Origin: Aquanectria penicillioides
Taxonomy: Eukaryota > Ascomycota > Sordariomycetes > Hypocreales > Nectriaceae
Assembly: GCA_003415625.1 (NCBI GenBank)
Contig: PYIU01000001.1
Coordinates: 7,752,210 to 7,816,209 of the forward strand
Direction: 5' to 3'
Length of the DNA: 64,000 bases
Part shown: positions 24,000 to 35,622 of the stretch, piece by piece
How positions within the stretch are numbered: the stretch's first letter is position 1
Layout: each line of letters starts with the position of its first letter
The notes under the pieces: model-generated
Databases searched by the model: none
Told to the model about the DNA's origin: nothing
The model's input: only the letters and a program-made list of their open reading frames with translations
Translations under genes and position numbers: made by a program

Positions 24000-24933
24000 C
24001 TATACTGCCTCCCAAACGACTTCATCCTTCTGGGCGGAGTGGTGGCTCTTCATGTAGTGAAACCCAAGATAAATGTAGATGAGAAGTGCGACATATTCTA
24101 CCAACAAACACATCAGTGCAAAGGCAACTGCCGATCCAGATAGCGGGTTCCAAATGGAAGATGAATCCCGGATTGTAAATTCGTAAAGAAGACCAAATGC
24201 GGTTCGGATAACCAGCAGAGGGATGCTGATGAGGGCAAACTTTGCGTACTGGCATTCACATCAATCAGACTAGCTCGTGTAAAGGGATATCAGGAACTTA
24301 CGAGAAGTCCGCCGGGCGCGATGCGCTGTTTTTGGCTGTTAAGATGGAATAACTCCACCGTTGCCAGAGCAAGAACCGCCGTTAGAACCACATATGCAGC
24401 TTGGGCCAGAGCCCTTGCAGTTGCAGCAGTAGATTCGGAGCCGCTCAGAGCTCCACTGGCTATCAGGAGACCTATGGCGGCAACAAAGGCAATTCGAATG
24501 AGTTTGAGGAACTTTTTGGCACGTGAATTCTCATCCAGACTTGACTTCAAGCTACATAGAGTGTTAGTAACCCGTTAAAAGATCCAGCACGGATAAATCT
24601 TACACAACGCGAATGATGCCGATGAGTGAGAGGAGTAGAGGAATGATGCCGACATTGAGCAAGATGGTGGCAGCAATGATCAAACCAATGTTGTAAGGGT
24701 TAGACTGTCGAATAATTGTAACGATCCCACCCGCAAGTCGGACTTGAAAACAATTAGGTGTGGTCCAAAGCGCCTGCAAGGAACCACTTACTAAGGGAAA
24801 AGGTAACCAGTGGATACCATGCGAGTCGTGGTCTATTGCTCCAGTTTTTGACGAGAATGAAGGTAGCAGTGGGGACTATGGGGACGTAGAATGCAACCTG
24901 GGCGATGGCCACAGAAGTGTGGGGGTCGAGCAT
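24000..24933 (-). CDS. DUF7702-type integral membrane protein
   Basis: Four exons: 24933-24792, 24742-24604, 24551-24302 and 24248-24000, totalling 780 nt or 259 residues; introns are 49-53 bp. The protein starts MLDPHTSVAIAQVAFYVPI and consists of about seven hydrophobic helices with short loops, including 'NVGIIPLLLSLIGIIRVV' and a last helix ending LLIYIYLGFHYMK. This is the layout of the small fungal DUF7702 family (related in style to RTA1-like proteins). Function unknown. It converges with the transporter gene; the gap between them is 299 bp. Confidence 0.8.
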
Positions 24934-26497
24934 CTTGATGTTGAGTCGGAAAGTTGACGAATAAATCAGACAATGAGTCGAGTTGAGCAAGACGAGTGGT
25001 GAGCGGCAGATGTGCGAGGCATGAATGATGCGAGAGATGATGGAGATCAGGGAAAGCCTTGGGTTTTATAACTCGACTCCTCGAAAGCCCCCTTCAGACA
25101 TCGTCATTCGCATCAATTCTCATGAGGTTTCATTCGCAGTATAAGGACTAAAATGGAATAGCCTGGCTCTTAGCGAGAGACCAAGCCACGGAAACGGGCG
25201 ACAGCAACACCGACCAATTCAGCCTCACGGTTGTGGATTCGCACAATCTGGCCACATCGGGACTAGCATCGTTCACGAGGTGGGCTCCTTTGGTGTTTTC
25301 ACGACGGGCCATTGGTTCGATGATGCACCTTGCCCCTGAACCGCCAGTATTCTTTGGGGCACCGAAATGCAGCATTCTTGTCAGTCGGGCTGAATCTGAT
25401 CCGACAAACCGATCTTAACCAGCTAACCTGAAAACTTTGCCACGCCTCATTCGTTTTGAGATGCCATACCTAGACTTATATCGCAACAAGGCTCCGAAAT
25501 ACACATCATTAGGTTCTCTTCTGATATGGAACCCATAAACTGAAAAATATGTCATCGGCGGGTGCAGATCCAAGCCTTTGATAAGAAGGATGGCGCTGCA
25601 CGCAACTGGAGTTGTCGCCTCCTTTATATTTACCAATGTTGCAAATAACACGACGAGTTGTATCGCAGGGGCATGAGTCCCCTGTCTGTGCCGAAATGCC
25701 GAGAGGCCGGACTTAGGTGCAGACTGTAGTCAGTCTTGAAATCCCAGATTGGGAGGCCATCACGTGGGCGAACACACTGTCAAGTCGGAGCGCCGTTGTC
25801 GGAATCGAGCACTGTCACCAAACAAGGGCCCATAAGGAGAAAAGGGACATGTATATTTTTATTAGCAGATAACCGAAGTTTTGTAGCTTCAATTACGTCT
25901 GGGTCATAGAAACAGGGCGCATGGCAGTTGGGAATCCGAGAACCCTACCTTCGTTGCAGTATAGTCATCTTTGTTGCTATTGGGCTGATTTTGGTCTCAC
26001 CGATATTACACCTCATTCCACTCTGGATAATATCTCGTGCCCTGCTCCCGGTCTCCGTTGAAGGAGTTCCAATTTCCCTACCTTACGAGCTAGATACTTA
26101 ATATTCTGTGTCATAGTGCACCCAAACGCGTCGAGCATCTCAAAGTTGTAAACCCACTCACACAGCATGTGGTTGACGTTGCAAGGATCAAACTCAGACT
26201 CCATCCACTATGTAACCCGAGCACCGCCGCACACTGAAATGCGGCAAATTCCTAATAATAGACATTCCCGGATGTATTTATCATATCTAGGGCTTATAAA
26301 TCTGGGTAAGCAGCAAGTTATAGGTGACGATTTGATTTGATTTGTGCGAAGAGTGGTTTCGCGACAATCATGCGACAGTTCTCAGCCATTTATCACATGG
26401 GGTTCGCGATCAAAACCGCTGCAAACAAAACGCAGTCAAAAAAAGCCTCTAAAAATGGGTTGCGATTTTCAATATTGGATCTTTAAGTCTTGTTAAT
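24934..26497. other. Intergenic, no firm gene
   Basis: About 1.6 kb with three short minus-strand frames (25375-25148, 25651-25415, 26204-26013) of 60-78 codons. They lack recognisable domains and do not join convincingly through splice sites. Low-confidence relics cannot be excluded. Confidence 0.45.
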
Positions 26498-27370
26498 CTA
26501 AGCTCCTCGAGCGATCACTAAATCTACTATCGCCTCATACCCATGCATGAAGGCCAACTGCAACGCTGTGTCTCCATTTTTATCATAAGCGTCCACATCA
26601 GCTCCTCGATCAATCAGCAGCCTTGCTATTAACTCATGCTTATTACTCAAGGCAATTAGGAGCGCTGTCGATCCTTCGTCATCGCACGCATCAAGTTCGG
26701 CTCCTCGATCTATCAACAGCCTCGTCAATGCCATGTTCCCACCGCCCGAGGCCCACATGAGCGCTGTTTGTCCGTCAATAGTGCAGGGGTTAACATCAGC
26801 CCCTCGATCAATCAACAGCCTTGCTACTGACTCATGGCTATTGCTTAGAGAAATTAGAAGCGCTGTATATCCTTCTTTATCACAGGCGTTGATATCGGAT
26901 CCTTGGTCAATCAACAGCCTTGCCACTGACTCGTGTCCATTGCCAGAGGCCCAGAAAAGAGCTGTTTGTCCAATGTTATCGCAGACGTTAACATCGGCGC
27001 CCAGGCCGATTAACATTCTCGCCACACCCTCGTGCCCTTCCCATGAGGCACCCAGAAGTGATGGTTGTCCGATATTATTGCAGGCGTGGATATCGGCTCC
27101 TTCACCAACTAATAGCCTTGCCACATCTTCATGCCCCTCCCACGAGGCCCTTAGAAGCGCTGTCTGTCCGTCTCTGTCGCGGGCGTGGATATCGGCCCCT
27201 CGATTGATGAGTAACCTCGCTACTGCTTTATGTCCCCTCTGTGAGGCTCGTGAAAGGGCTGTTCGACCCCTGAAGTCCAGGTAATCGATGGCCACGTTGG
27301 TTTGAAGGAGTAGCGCGACCATGCCCTGAAGGCCCTCCTGAGCAGCCCAGGACAGCGGTGTTCGACCTTC
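26498..27370 (-). repeat. Ankyrin array, nine units, partly two-unit period
   Basis: Nine consecutive units of 33 residues (99 bp) begin GxTxL. Units 5/6 and 7/8 form similar pairs: GQTALFWAS then GYTALLISLSN, and GQTALMWAS then GSTALLIALSN. This gives a 198-bp higher-order period. Units 2-8 share the core ARLLIDRGAD with little variation. Confidence 0.85.
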
Positions 27371-30249
27371 ATAGTGTTCCAAGCTTTTTCCATACGGTAC
27401 ACCTTCCAGATAGTTAAGCGCATTCAGGATGCTAGAAGTCGAGTTCAATAGAGCAGCAACGGCATCTTTCTGACGATGAACTAAGGCGACAAACAGTGGG
27501 TAGTGATACGTCCCACCTAAAACATGAACGCACGTATCTGCTCTGAGCCTTGTTCGAATGAGTTCAGAGAGCCCTCTCTCTGCAAAAATATAAAATAGGC
27601 TTTCATTCAAGCCAAATACAGGAACAGGAGATTCTGACAAATGATTGACGATGGTGATCCAGTGTGCAACGGGAAAATCCGACAGAAATCCATCTTGAGG
27701 AACTGAATCGGCAGCAGCATTGGCATGGTAGAGAAGGTTGTGACTGGAATACCCTAAAAAAGGGTACTGGTTCAAAGTTCCCTGCACTGGCCCTGCGTGC
27801 AGTTTTCTGATAGCTGTACGCGCCAACTCATGATTCGTATAGAATTCACAGCATTTCTTCAGCACTTCGTGGCTTTGACTCTTCCAATTGAAGCCAAGCC
27901 CAGGCCATAGTTGTTGAAGACCATTATCTTTAATCAGGAAATCTCGTACCGATTCATGAATAAATTGCACAGTTGGATCCCAATATTGGGTGATCTCAGC
28001 AAGTCCTTTCGAGGAGCTGATAACGTATCTTTCGATAGTATCGCTGGTGGACGAGACATTGATCTCTGGCACATCAGCATCTGCCAGCCCCTTCAAGGCC
28101 AGCCCAGACCAGAGGGCATGATAGTATTCCACTGGTGTGAGTGGCCGCTGGGCAAAGAGAATCCATTGGACACTCAATAATAAATCGTCCATGTTTTCAT
28201 TGTCCCGCTTGAATATGTCCCTGAAAAGTTCGCTTAGACCACTCGGCACTTCTTCGAATCTCTTTTTAAGAGCCATGCCGCCCCGTCGGTTCTCCTTGTT
28301 TAGGATCTCAACAACGAGCACAACCCACAGGAAGACGCCAGCGGATTTATCCAGGATTTTCGGTTGTAAATCCTTCAAGAGTTTAGAACTTTTTATTTGG
28401 AGACGGCCTTCGATATATTTAGCCAAGTCATCGCGGTGGCCAGGCTGATCCTCTAGCGTGAGCCGGATGCCTAGGCGTATATCGATGTAAGGATAATGAC
28501 GGCTCGAGAAACAAATTTGAAGCTGAATGCCCTTTTTCGTGGAGAGCTCTACCAGTTCTTCAAAGAATTGTACCATATCGACAACTTGTTGTTCATCACA
28601 TTCGTCAAGCGCGTCAACGAAGCAAGTAAATCTACGTTGACCAAGTGATAAAATAGCACTAGAGAAGACGCCTTTGAGAACTTCCAAGGACGGACATCCT
28701 TTTTGACTGCGGGGAACAATGTCAGGATCATCGAGGACTGTTTGGAGTTCGGGAAGTCCTTCGAGCAGCTGTAAAAGAAGGGACCGATACATTCCTGAGA
28801 TTGATTTCTCCAAGGCCTCGCCTCGAGCGTTAAAGAAAAAGGATGCAATGAGGGTACCCGGAAGGTTTTGCCTCCTTTTAGTCTCTAGGTATATGAACTT
28901 CATAATGGTTGATTTACCAGCCCCTGGTTTGCCCCTGATCCATAAAAAGCCATGGTGCTCCACCATCCTTTGGGGATCAAGCCATGCCTGATAGCTGGGG
29001 TCTTGAAGAAACCACTGGCATGTTTTTGCGTGAGCAGCTTTGATGTTCGTCTTGCGAGAATCGATTTGCTCGAACTTTAGAGACTCTAACAAGCTCCGCC
29101 GACGAGAATCGGATACAACTCGGCCCGCTGCTTTTGTTAGCCAAGGTCTCAAAACCAGTTTAGAATTCGCTTAGATGACTTACTCTTGGGATTGGGAGAG
29201 TACTTGGCCTGAGGCCCCTTACTGGTTGTAGGCATTACCTCCAGCAACTCCTTTGCATATGCTGCGGCAGTCGCCGCGGCATATCGCTGCCATCGCTTGT
29301 TCTTGTGGGTGTCTGAGTAATCGCAAATGCCACGAATTGGGAGGGAAGGAATGACATCCATTAGGCCAGCAGCCTCCATTTCGAAACAGATAATATTCAA
29401 CTGTCGTGCAACTTCATCTCGGGTTTTGCCGTGTCTCATAACCTGATTGCCTGAACCGATGGCGCCGTAATGTATTGCAGGATCATCAGACCAGCGCTCA
29501 CTTCTTGATACGAGCCTGAACCGGTCGCATCTATCGCAGTCTTCGCAGTCTTGGTCTTTGTGATCGTAGGTAGCTTCAAACAGTCGATCCGGCGAGCTCG
29601 GACGACTGAACTCGGGCTGACCTGCTAGCTTCTCCCGTAGGATGGACACAACCTTACTGGGCTCCAGCTCGTGTTTCGAACGTAGGGCGGAGACCACCGT
29701 CCCCAGTCGTTGAGGAGGTAACCTGGATATTGCCGTTCGCTTGAGCTGGCTGAGGCTGTCTTCAATGATCTTCCCACGATCGCACTGCATCACCCGTGAC
29801 CCAACAACAATGTCCCCCAAGCGCACGTCAGCCATACTCGGCACTCCGCCGCCAATCCCGACCATTAATCCTGCCCGGATCGACGGAAAGGTTCGCTTGA
29901 TGTTTGTGGCGACGTTGGCGGCGTTGTTGGTTCCATACTGTGCATCCGGCAAGCACGCGATGACAATATTGTGTTGCTTAATCCTTCCTAGTATATACGT
30001 ATTGTTGTCGTCCGTGGGGGTGGGTAGTGGTTCGTGGATGTCGTCCAGCATGGCGCGGGCGGCCGCCATCTCAATGTGAAGCGCGCATATCCAGGCGACC
30101 GTGTAATCATGGTATTTCAGGGTGGTAAATACGGCTTGTGCGTGATTTCTTACCTTGCTCTGGTCATTGTAGGGAGTATTCTGGCCCTCCAAAGTGTGAG
30201 ACCAGCTTGCTTCGGCACGGGCTTCTTGTCGAAGCCTGGTCGCATCCAT
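26498..30249 (-). CDS. NLR: nucleoside phosphorylase-like, NACHT, ankyrin repeats
   Basis: Two exons, 30249-29184 and 29130-26498, giving 1,232 residues; the 53-bp intron has a CTAAC branch point. The first ATG in a usable context is at 30249. Residues about 45-315 are a PNP/UDP-phosphorylase (MTAN-like) domain: 'VAWICALHIEMAAARAML', 'GLMVGIGGGVP', 'FEMEAAGLMD', 'IRGICDYSD'. NACHT follows with Walker A IRGKPGAGKST (about 425) and the Walker-B-like CFVDALDEC. The C-terminus is nine 33-residue ankyrin repeats (about 944-1232). This is a classical fungal NLR architecture, with a nucleoside-cleaving effector of the type also seen in bacterial defence systems. It would be cytosolic. No stop or frameshift was found. 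Confidence 0.92.
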
Positions 30250-31630
30250 CTCGGCAGCAACAGCAGCAGGTTGCCGGGCCACAACCAACTGGGATAAGCC
30301 GGTCCCAATTTGCTCGGCATCGGAAGGGTTTTGGTCTAAATACAGAAGAATGACTAGAGGAAGACGTCTCGAGCAAAGCGATGATCACAAAGATTTTATC
30401 CGGTCGACATTTGGATTTTCGGGAGGAAGAGGGGCAGCCTGACCATCGCTGAAGGCACCGCCACCGAGGTTCGATATTGCCGCCCAACAAGCCAATGGCG
30501 CCTCACGTCAAGGCTCGGGCAGACGGCTGTCGAACAAGGCTGCTTCTTCATCACAAGGCTGAAGCGAGTTCAATGTGCTGAGTCCCACAACACAAACGCA
30601 ACGATTGGGCAATGGTGCATGCCTGCCTTTGCATGTCCGCAGTATTGCGCCAGCCAAAACCACCAACGCCAGCAGCCTACTCAAGGGAACAAAAAAGAAT
30701 GGATGATGGGAAAATAATCCTCAAGTAGTGAGTGTTTGCATGCAACCCTTCCAGTCCCGATACGCAAACTCCAATCCCAATTTTATGTTTGCTGACTTTC
30801 AGTTCTTAAAACACAACCCAAGGATAGTGCTGGCGCTGGCTGGTCAAGTTGACCTGAGAGACTATTTATCTCGCATTCCTACGTTCAAAGCAATCTTCGA
30901 AGGTGGTTGCACCCAAATAGGTACCAAATTGTAATTGAATTCGACAGCTAAATCCATTGTAAATGGCCAATAGTAGCCGTGAAATTTCCTTTCACACATC
31001 CATGCGTATTATAGCTAGGCAGCAGCTGGTGCTTGCTCATGAGTCATGCCGGCCTCTGGCATAATTGTCGCAGCAAGATCCATCAGTGCATTTTCTATCA
31101 TGATCGCAAATGCCAATATCGACACCCGGTGTAAACATGATGAGCTCCATGAAATATGAAAAATAAGATAATCCATGTCTATCCTTTTAATCTAGCACTT
31201 GATTTGGCGCCATTCCAACCCGACGAAGCTGCCGCACAGTCCCTTTACTGCACCAACCCACACACACACACACACATGGTCACACACCTAATAAACTTAC
31301 CACAGCCAGCCTAAATGCTCCCTTGACAGCACGGCGTGAGTCAGTTGCTGAAATCAATGTGGTTCGTTACGACCAATCTCTGATCGTTCCCATTCGATAT
31401 CCGTACCGGTATATCAGTCGCCGTTGCCATTTTCGAGACCAAGACACTACTTGTTGGCCCAGGATTCCATCATTGAGCCAACTGCACTTGAATCCAATCC
31501 AATTAACCTAACCAAAGGTATATTGATTTGACCTTTCACCCAGACTTGCCTTCACTCGCTTCATCATACGGCCAAGACCAAGTCAGCACCTCCCAACAAC
31601 AATCACAGGCCTCCGTACTCTACATCCGCC
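30250..31630. other. Intergenic
   Basis: About 1.4 kb between divergent genes, holding a CA dinucleotide run (31259-31275) and CT/CA-rich leader sequence before the VIT-VWA start codon. No supported gene. Confidence 0.55.
31259..31275. repeat. (CA)n microsatellite
   Basis: About eight CA units about 355 bp upstream of the VIT-VWA start codon. Confidence 0.9.
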
Positions 31631-34237
31631 ATGTCGCGATTTTTTCAACGAGGTCGAAACGCATCCTCTGTTTGCGGCTGCTGCAGAACCCTCGACGGCC
31701 ATACAAAGTATCTTCCCCGCGTCAGACTTGATGTCCGCACGACCATCCTGGACACCACTTCGCAAACGGTCCTCAGTCAGATCTTCGTCAATCCCTCCGA
31801 CGAGTCGATTGACGAGATCAATTATGTATTTCCCCTTCTCGATGGAGTCACGATAGTTGGCTTTACGTGCACGGTCGCAGGTCGTACTATCAAGGGTGTG
31901 GTCAAGGAGCGCCAGGAGGCCCAGAAAGTGTTTGATGATGCAAAAGCTCGTGGCGAGACGGCTGGGCTGCTCCAGCAATCTGCTTCAGCTTCTGATGTTT
32001 TCAAAACCACCATCGGGAACGTTCCCGCAGGCGAAAATGTTGACATTGAGGTCACGTATCTCAGTGAGCTCAAGCACGATGCTGAGGTCGACGGTCTACG
32101 ATTCACCATCCCAGCACGAATTGCTCCACGGTACGGGGATGCAACTTCCTTCGAGACCAGCGGTTCTCAGATCCACGAGCAAGGGCTCTCCGTCACTGTC
32201 GATGTCGAGATGCCCGAAGCTTCATCGATCAAGGCGATTCAGTCACCTTCTCATCCTATCAGTGTACAACTGGGGAATACATCTCAAGATCCCTCCACTG
32301 AACCGGTTCATCATAAATCATCCGTCACTCTATCCCAGGAGTCTACCGACCTAGGCACAGACTTTGTTATCCAGATCATATCGACCACTCTCGGCGAGCC
32401 AGCTGCTTATATCGAGACGCATCCATGTATCCCCAACCAGCGTGCCCTTATGGCTACACTTGTGCCAAAGTTTAAGCTACCTATCGACAAACCCGAGATC
32501 GTTTTCATCTGTGATCGGAGCGGTAGCATGGATGGCAAGATTCAAGATCTCGTTGCAGCGCTCAATATCTTCCTCAAATCTTTGCCTATTGGTGTCAAGT
32601 TTAACATCTGTAGCTTTGGTGACCGCTATGACTTCCTATGGTCTAAGTCTGAGTCATATAACGAAGAGTCTCTGCAGAAGGCTGTACAACACGTACAGAG
32701 ATTTAAAGCCGATTATGGAGGAACAGAGATGCGCCAGCCATTGAAAGCCACATTCGACCAGCGACATGCAGATATGAACCTCGAGGTTTTTCTTTTGACT
32801 GATGGCGAGATTTGGCACCAATCTTCACTCTTCAAACTCATCAACGAAGAAGTTTCGAACAGCAATAATTCGATTCGTATTTTCTCACTTGGCATTGGAT
32901 CTGGTGCAAGCACTTCCCTGGTTGAAGGCATTGCCCGCGCCGGCAATGGGTTTGCACAGATGGTCCTAAACTCGGAAAAGATGAGCGCCAAGGTCACGCG
33001 AATGCTCAAGGGTGCGCTCTTGCCGAACATCAACAACTACAGCCTTGAAATAAAATACGAGAAAATTGAAGATGACAACGCACTTGAAGATTTCGAAATC
33101 GTCGAGAATGTGTTGGATTCTCTGTGTGTCGATACGCTTGGCGACAATGAGAAGCCAATCTCTCTCTTTGATCCGAGCCTTGATGACAAGCACGATGACG
33201 AAATCGAAACGGAGAAGACAACTAAGATGGACGACATTGAGAATCTTCGACCAAGAATTCCCGCCCCTAACTATCTACAAACCCCTTCCAAAATCCCGCC
33301 TCTATACCCGTTTAACAGAACCACAATATATGTGCTCATCTCAGACTCCCCTGCCAACAAGAGGCCAAAGTCTGTCATGCTAAAAGGCACATACAAGGAT
33401 ACACCAGTGCAGTTGGAGATTCCTATCAAAAATATCGAAGGCAAATCCACCACGATCCATCAGCTTGCTGCTCGCAGGGAGACCAAAGAGCTTGAAGAGG
33501 GTCGTGGCTGGCTGGCTAGTGCTCGAGAAAATGGCGAGCTCATCAAGATCAAGTACAAGGATGCTTTCCATGATTTGGTCAAGCAGGAGGCCGTCAGGCT
33601 AGGAGTGCAGTTTCAAGTTGGCGGAATTTGGTGCTCTTTCGTTGCAGCAAATGAAGTTCCAGTAGATGCTGAGGGTAGCGCTGCTGACATTGCCGCAGAG
33701 GAAGAGTACGACGACGACTCTGATGAAGCTATGGGCTTTGGACTCTTCGATGATTGCGACTCACTTATTGATTATTCTGATGAGGAACCACAGCTGAGAA
33801 TGAGGACAGTCTACCTGGATGCAGACTCTTCTAACGACGATTCTTCACTTGGGTTTGGAGCACCCAGGTTCCTGATGGATACAGGATCACCCGTTGTCGA
33901 ATCTGCTGCAGAAGCCAGTGTCCAACCCAGCCAAACTCAGACTCTTGTTACCTTACAGAAATTTTCCGGCCACTGGGCTTGGGATGAGAATCTTGAAAAG
34001 GCAATCGGTGTCACGCTTGCGGCTGTCTCAAAACTGAATCTTCCTGCCAAAGTGGCCACCCATGCTAATAAAGATGTCATCCTGGCTACCATCTGCGCAG
34101 TAGCCTTTTTTAGAATAAATTTGAAACAAGAGGAGGACAGCTGGGAGATGTTGGTGCAAAAGGCCGAAGGATGGTTGGAAGATCAAGATTGTGGTAGTGT
34201 CGGCGAGTTGGAAGAGTGTGTGAAAAGCCTCTTTTAG
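31631..34237 (+). CDS. VIT and von Willebrand factor A domain protein
   Basis: Single exon, 868 residues, ATG in a good context (CCGCC before it). The N-terminal VIT domain (about 20-155) contains 'NYVFPLLDGVTIVGF' and a KGVVKERQEAQKVFDDA segment. The VWA domain (about 288-460) has the MIDAS metal site D-R-S-G-S at about 295, the later 'GGTEM' Thr, and LLTDGE at about 389, so metal binding looks intact. A Cys-rich CGCC lies near the N-terminus, and an acidic, low-complexity region (about 680-720) precedes a conserved helical tail with 'FSGHWAWDE'. VIT-VWA proteins of fungi and animals (vWA5A, inter-alpha-trypsin-inhibitor type) bind protein partners; the fungal role is unclear. No signal peptide seen, so an intracellular location is likely. 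Confidence 0.9.
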   Translation: MSRFFQRGRNASSVCGCCRTLDGHTKYLPRVRLDVRTTILDTTSQTVLSQIFVNPSDESIDEINYVFPLLDGVTIVGFTCTVAGRTIKGVVKERQEAQKVFDDAKARGETAGLLQQSASASDVFKTTIGNVPAGENVDIEVTYLSELKHDAEVDGLRFTIPARIAPRYGDATSFETSGSQIHEQGLSVTVDVEMPEASSIKAIQSPSHPISVQLGNTSQDPSTEPVHHKSSVTLSQESTDLGTDFVIQIISTTLGEPAAYIETHPCIPNQRALMATLVPKFKLPIDKPEIVFICDRSGSMDGKIQDLVAALNIFLKSLPIGVKFNICSFGDRYDFLWSKSESYNEESLQKAVQHVQRFKADYGGTEMRQPLKATFDQRHADMNLEVFLLTDGEIWHQSSLFKLINEEVSNSNNSIRIFSLGIGSGASTSLVEGIARAGNGFAQMVLNSEKMSAKVTRMLKGALLPNINNYSLEIKYEKIEDDNALEDFEIVENVLDSLCVDTLGDNEKPISLFDPSLDDKHDDEIETEKTTKMDDIENLRPRIPAPNYLQTPSKIPPLYPFNRTTIYVLISDSPANKRPKSVMLKGTYKDTPVQLEIPIKNIEGKSTTIHQLAARRETKELEEGRGWLASARENGELIKIKYKDAFHDLVKQEAVRLGVQFQVGGIWCSFVAANEVPVDAEGSAADIAAEEEYDDDSDEAMGFGLFDDCDSLIDYSDEEPQLRMRTVYLDADSSNDDSSLGFGAPRFLMDTGSPVVESAAEASVQPSQTQTLVTLQKFSGHWAWDENLEKAIGVTLAAVSKLNLPAKVATHANKDVILATICAVAFFRINLKQEEDSWEMLVQKAEGWLEDQDCGSVGELEECVKSLF

Positions 34238-35370
34238 ACATCCAAATTGTACCACATGTCGTTTGCGGTCTTAAATAACAAGTTTTACTCCATACAATTT
34301 TGAAATGTAGCGAATAATCCAACACGTAGCACCTTCAAATTACCCACATCAAGTCATTTAGTGCCTTAGTCCATTAAGAATGCGACATGCCGCTCTGCCA
34401 CATGTTGATAGCTTCGACAAGATACAAGATCGAGCCCCTAACAAATCTAAAGTTTCCAACTAATTCTAAATCATATGCCAAGAATAAGAGGGAGCATGGT
34501 CCCCGAGTGTTAGGTCAGCAACGACACCATCAGGCTTGCTGTCTCTGCCCGCTTATCGGTCCCACTTTCTATTGAACGAGTCATTGTTAGTCTCCATTCA
34601 ATCGGCCTATGTTGCAGTGAGCACTCGCTAAAGTATTGTATAAGTTCGGTTAGAGTCCATTAGATTATGCGATTGGCGAGAACTTACGAGCTGGGATTCA
34701 ACTGGATATCCTCGCCAGACGATTCTTGAATTCACCCTTGCATCTGAAAGCCTGTGCCTGCATAGATGCGAGGCCTTTCAAGAGGCACAGCAACATAATC
34801 ATCATTCCTGATAACCTTTCTCGTCTATTTCACATCTTCATTGGCTACAAATCTTCATGGGTGTGCGGTGGTCAGCGTCACGCGTGATATTCCATCCTCA
34901 CAAGGACCGATTACAATCGCTTTGTCATTCACTCCTGACTTCTGCAAGATATTGGAGCATACTCCAATAGAAGCCATTGTCATATGAGGTGAGATATCTG
35001 CATCCTCCGTATAGACTCTTGAATTGTTGCGTGACGCAGCAACTCCAGTTGTCGTATTCGCCGACCTGCTCCATATAGTCTAGCCCGGCGCTGCGAGAGG
35101 CACAGACACAAGGGCCTTCCCACCACATGGACAAAAGCGCCGGCCCATTGACCGACATCCGATTCTTGGCGGAGGCCTTATTGGGAAGTCGAAATGGTTG
35201 TTTTGATTCGGTTGTCGAGAAAGCAATAAGCATAACCAACATAGATGGTCCTTGGGCTGCGATATATACAGCTACGACGACATATAAACATACAGTCTTG
35301 CCCCATCACAGACAACAATCCACAGCTTCGACCAATTCTCTAACAGGCACTTTTCAATCAATTTTCCAAA
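34238..35370. other. Intergenic with a possible small divergent gene
   Basis: Contains the 3' flank of the VIT-VWA gene and the promoter of the small secreted peptide, with TATA-like elements at about 35261-35268 and 35281-35288. A minus-strand frame at 35242-34925 is listed separately. Confidence 0.5.
34925..35242 (-). CDS. Possible small cysteine-containing protein (uncertain)
   Basis: A 105-codon frame. The part after an internal Met (about residue 68 onward of the frame region) has a protein-like composition: spaced Cys residues (CVC, CC, C) and aromatic residues in a pattern reminiscent of small fungal cysteine-rich proteins. There is no convincing signal peptide, and the start is unclear. 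It runs head-to-head with the peptide gene at 35371, with only 128 bp between. May be a relic or chance frame. Confidence 0.25.
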   Translation of the reverse strand: MLVMLIAFSTTESKQPFRLPNKASAKNRMSVNGPALLSMWWEGPCVCASRSAGLDYMEQVGEYDNWSCCVTQQFKSLYGGCRYLTSYDNGFYWSMLQYLAEVRSE

Positions 35371-35622
35371 ATGAAATTCTCCCTCTTCACCGTTGCTGCT
35401 TTCGCCGCCTTTGCTGCTACAGCCCCATCCCCCAACGGCGAGCTTGTCGCCAGGCAGTGCACTTGCCACAAGAGTGGCGGCGAATGGGTCTGCGGTGGCA
35501 GGCTCTGCCCTAAGGATTTCATGCCCGAGGCCAATATGGTCAAGCGTGGGCTCGAGGAGAGAGGATGCTCCTGCACCAAGATTGCAGGTGAATGGATCTG
35601 CAGAGGCACCACTTGCCAGTAA
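35371..35622 (+). CDS. Small secreted peptide precursor with two identical-spacing cysteine modules
   Basis: 83 residues from an ATG at 35371. Residues 1-18 form a typical signal peptide (MKFSLFTVAAFAAFAATA). After a short propiece ending VAR come two 17-residue modules, 30-46 and 66-82, each with C-x-C-x8-C-x4-C and a GEW core. The linker between them holds a KR (58-59) that fits the Kex2 protease, and the second module is preceded by EER. Eight cysteines in two equal sets point to disulfide-stabilised peptides released from a precursor. I do not recognise a named family. Possible roles, by inference only: signalling peptide, effector-like or antimicrobial peptide. TATA-like elements lie 80-110 bp upstream. 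Confidence 0.75.
   Translation: MKFSLFTVAAFAAFAATAPSPNGELVARQCTCHKSGGEWVCGGRLCPKDFMPEANMVKRGLEERGCSCTKIAGEWICRGTTCQ

Noticed and set aside
25148..25651. Short minus-strand frames that might be exons of one gene
   Set aside because: The only possible joins use weak signals, and the products show no domain.
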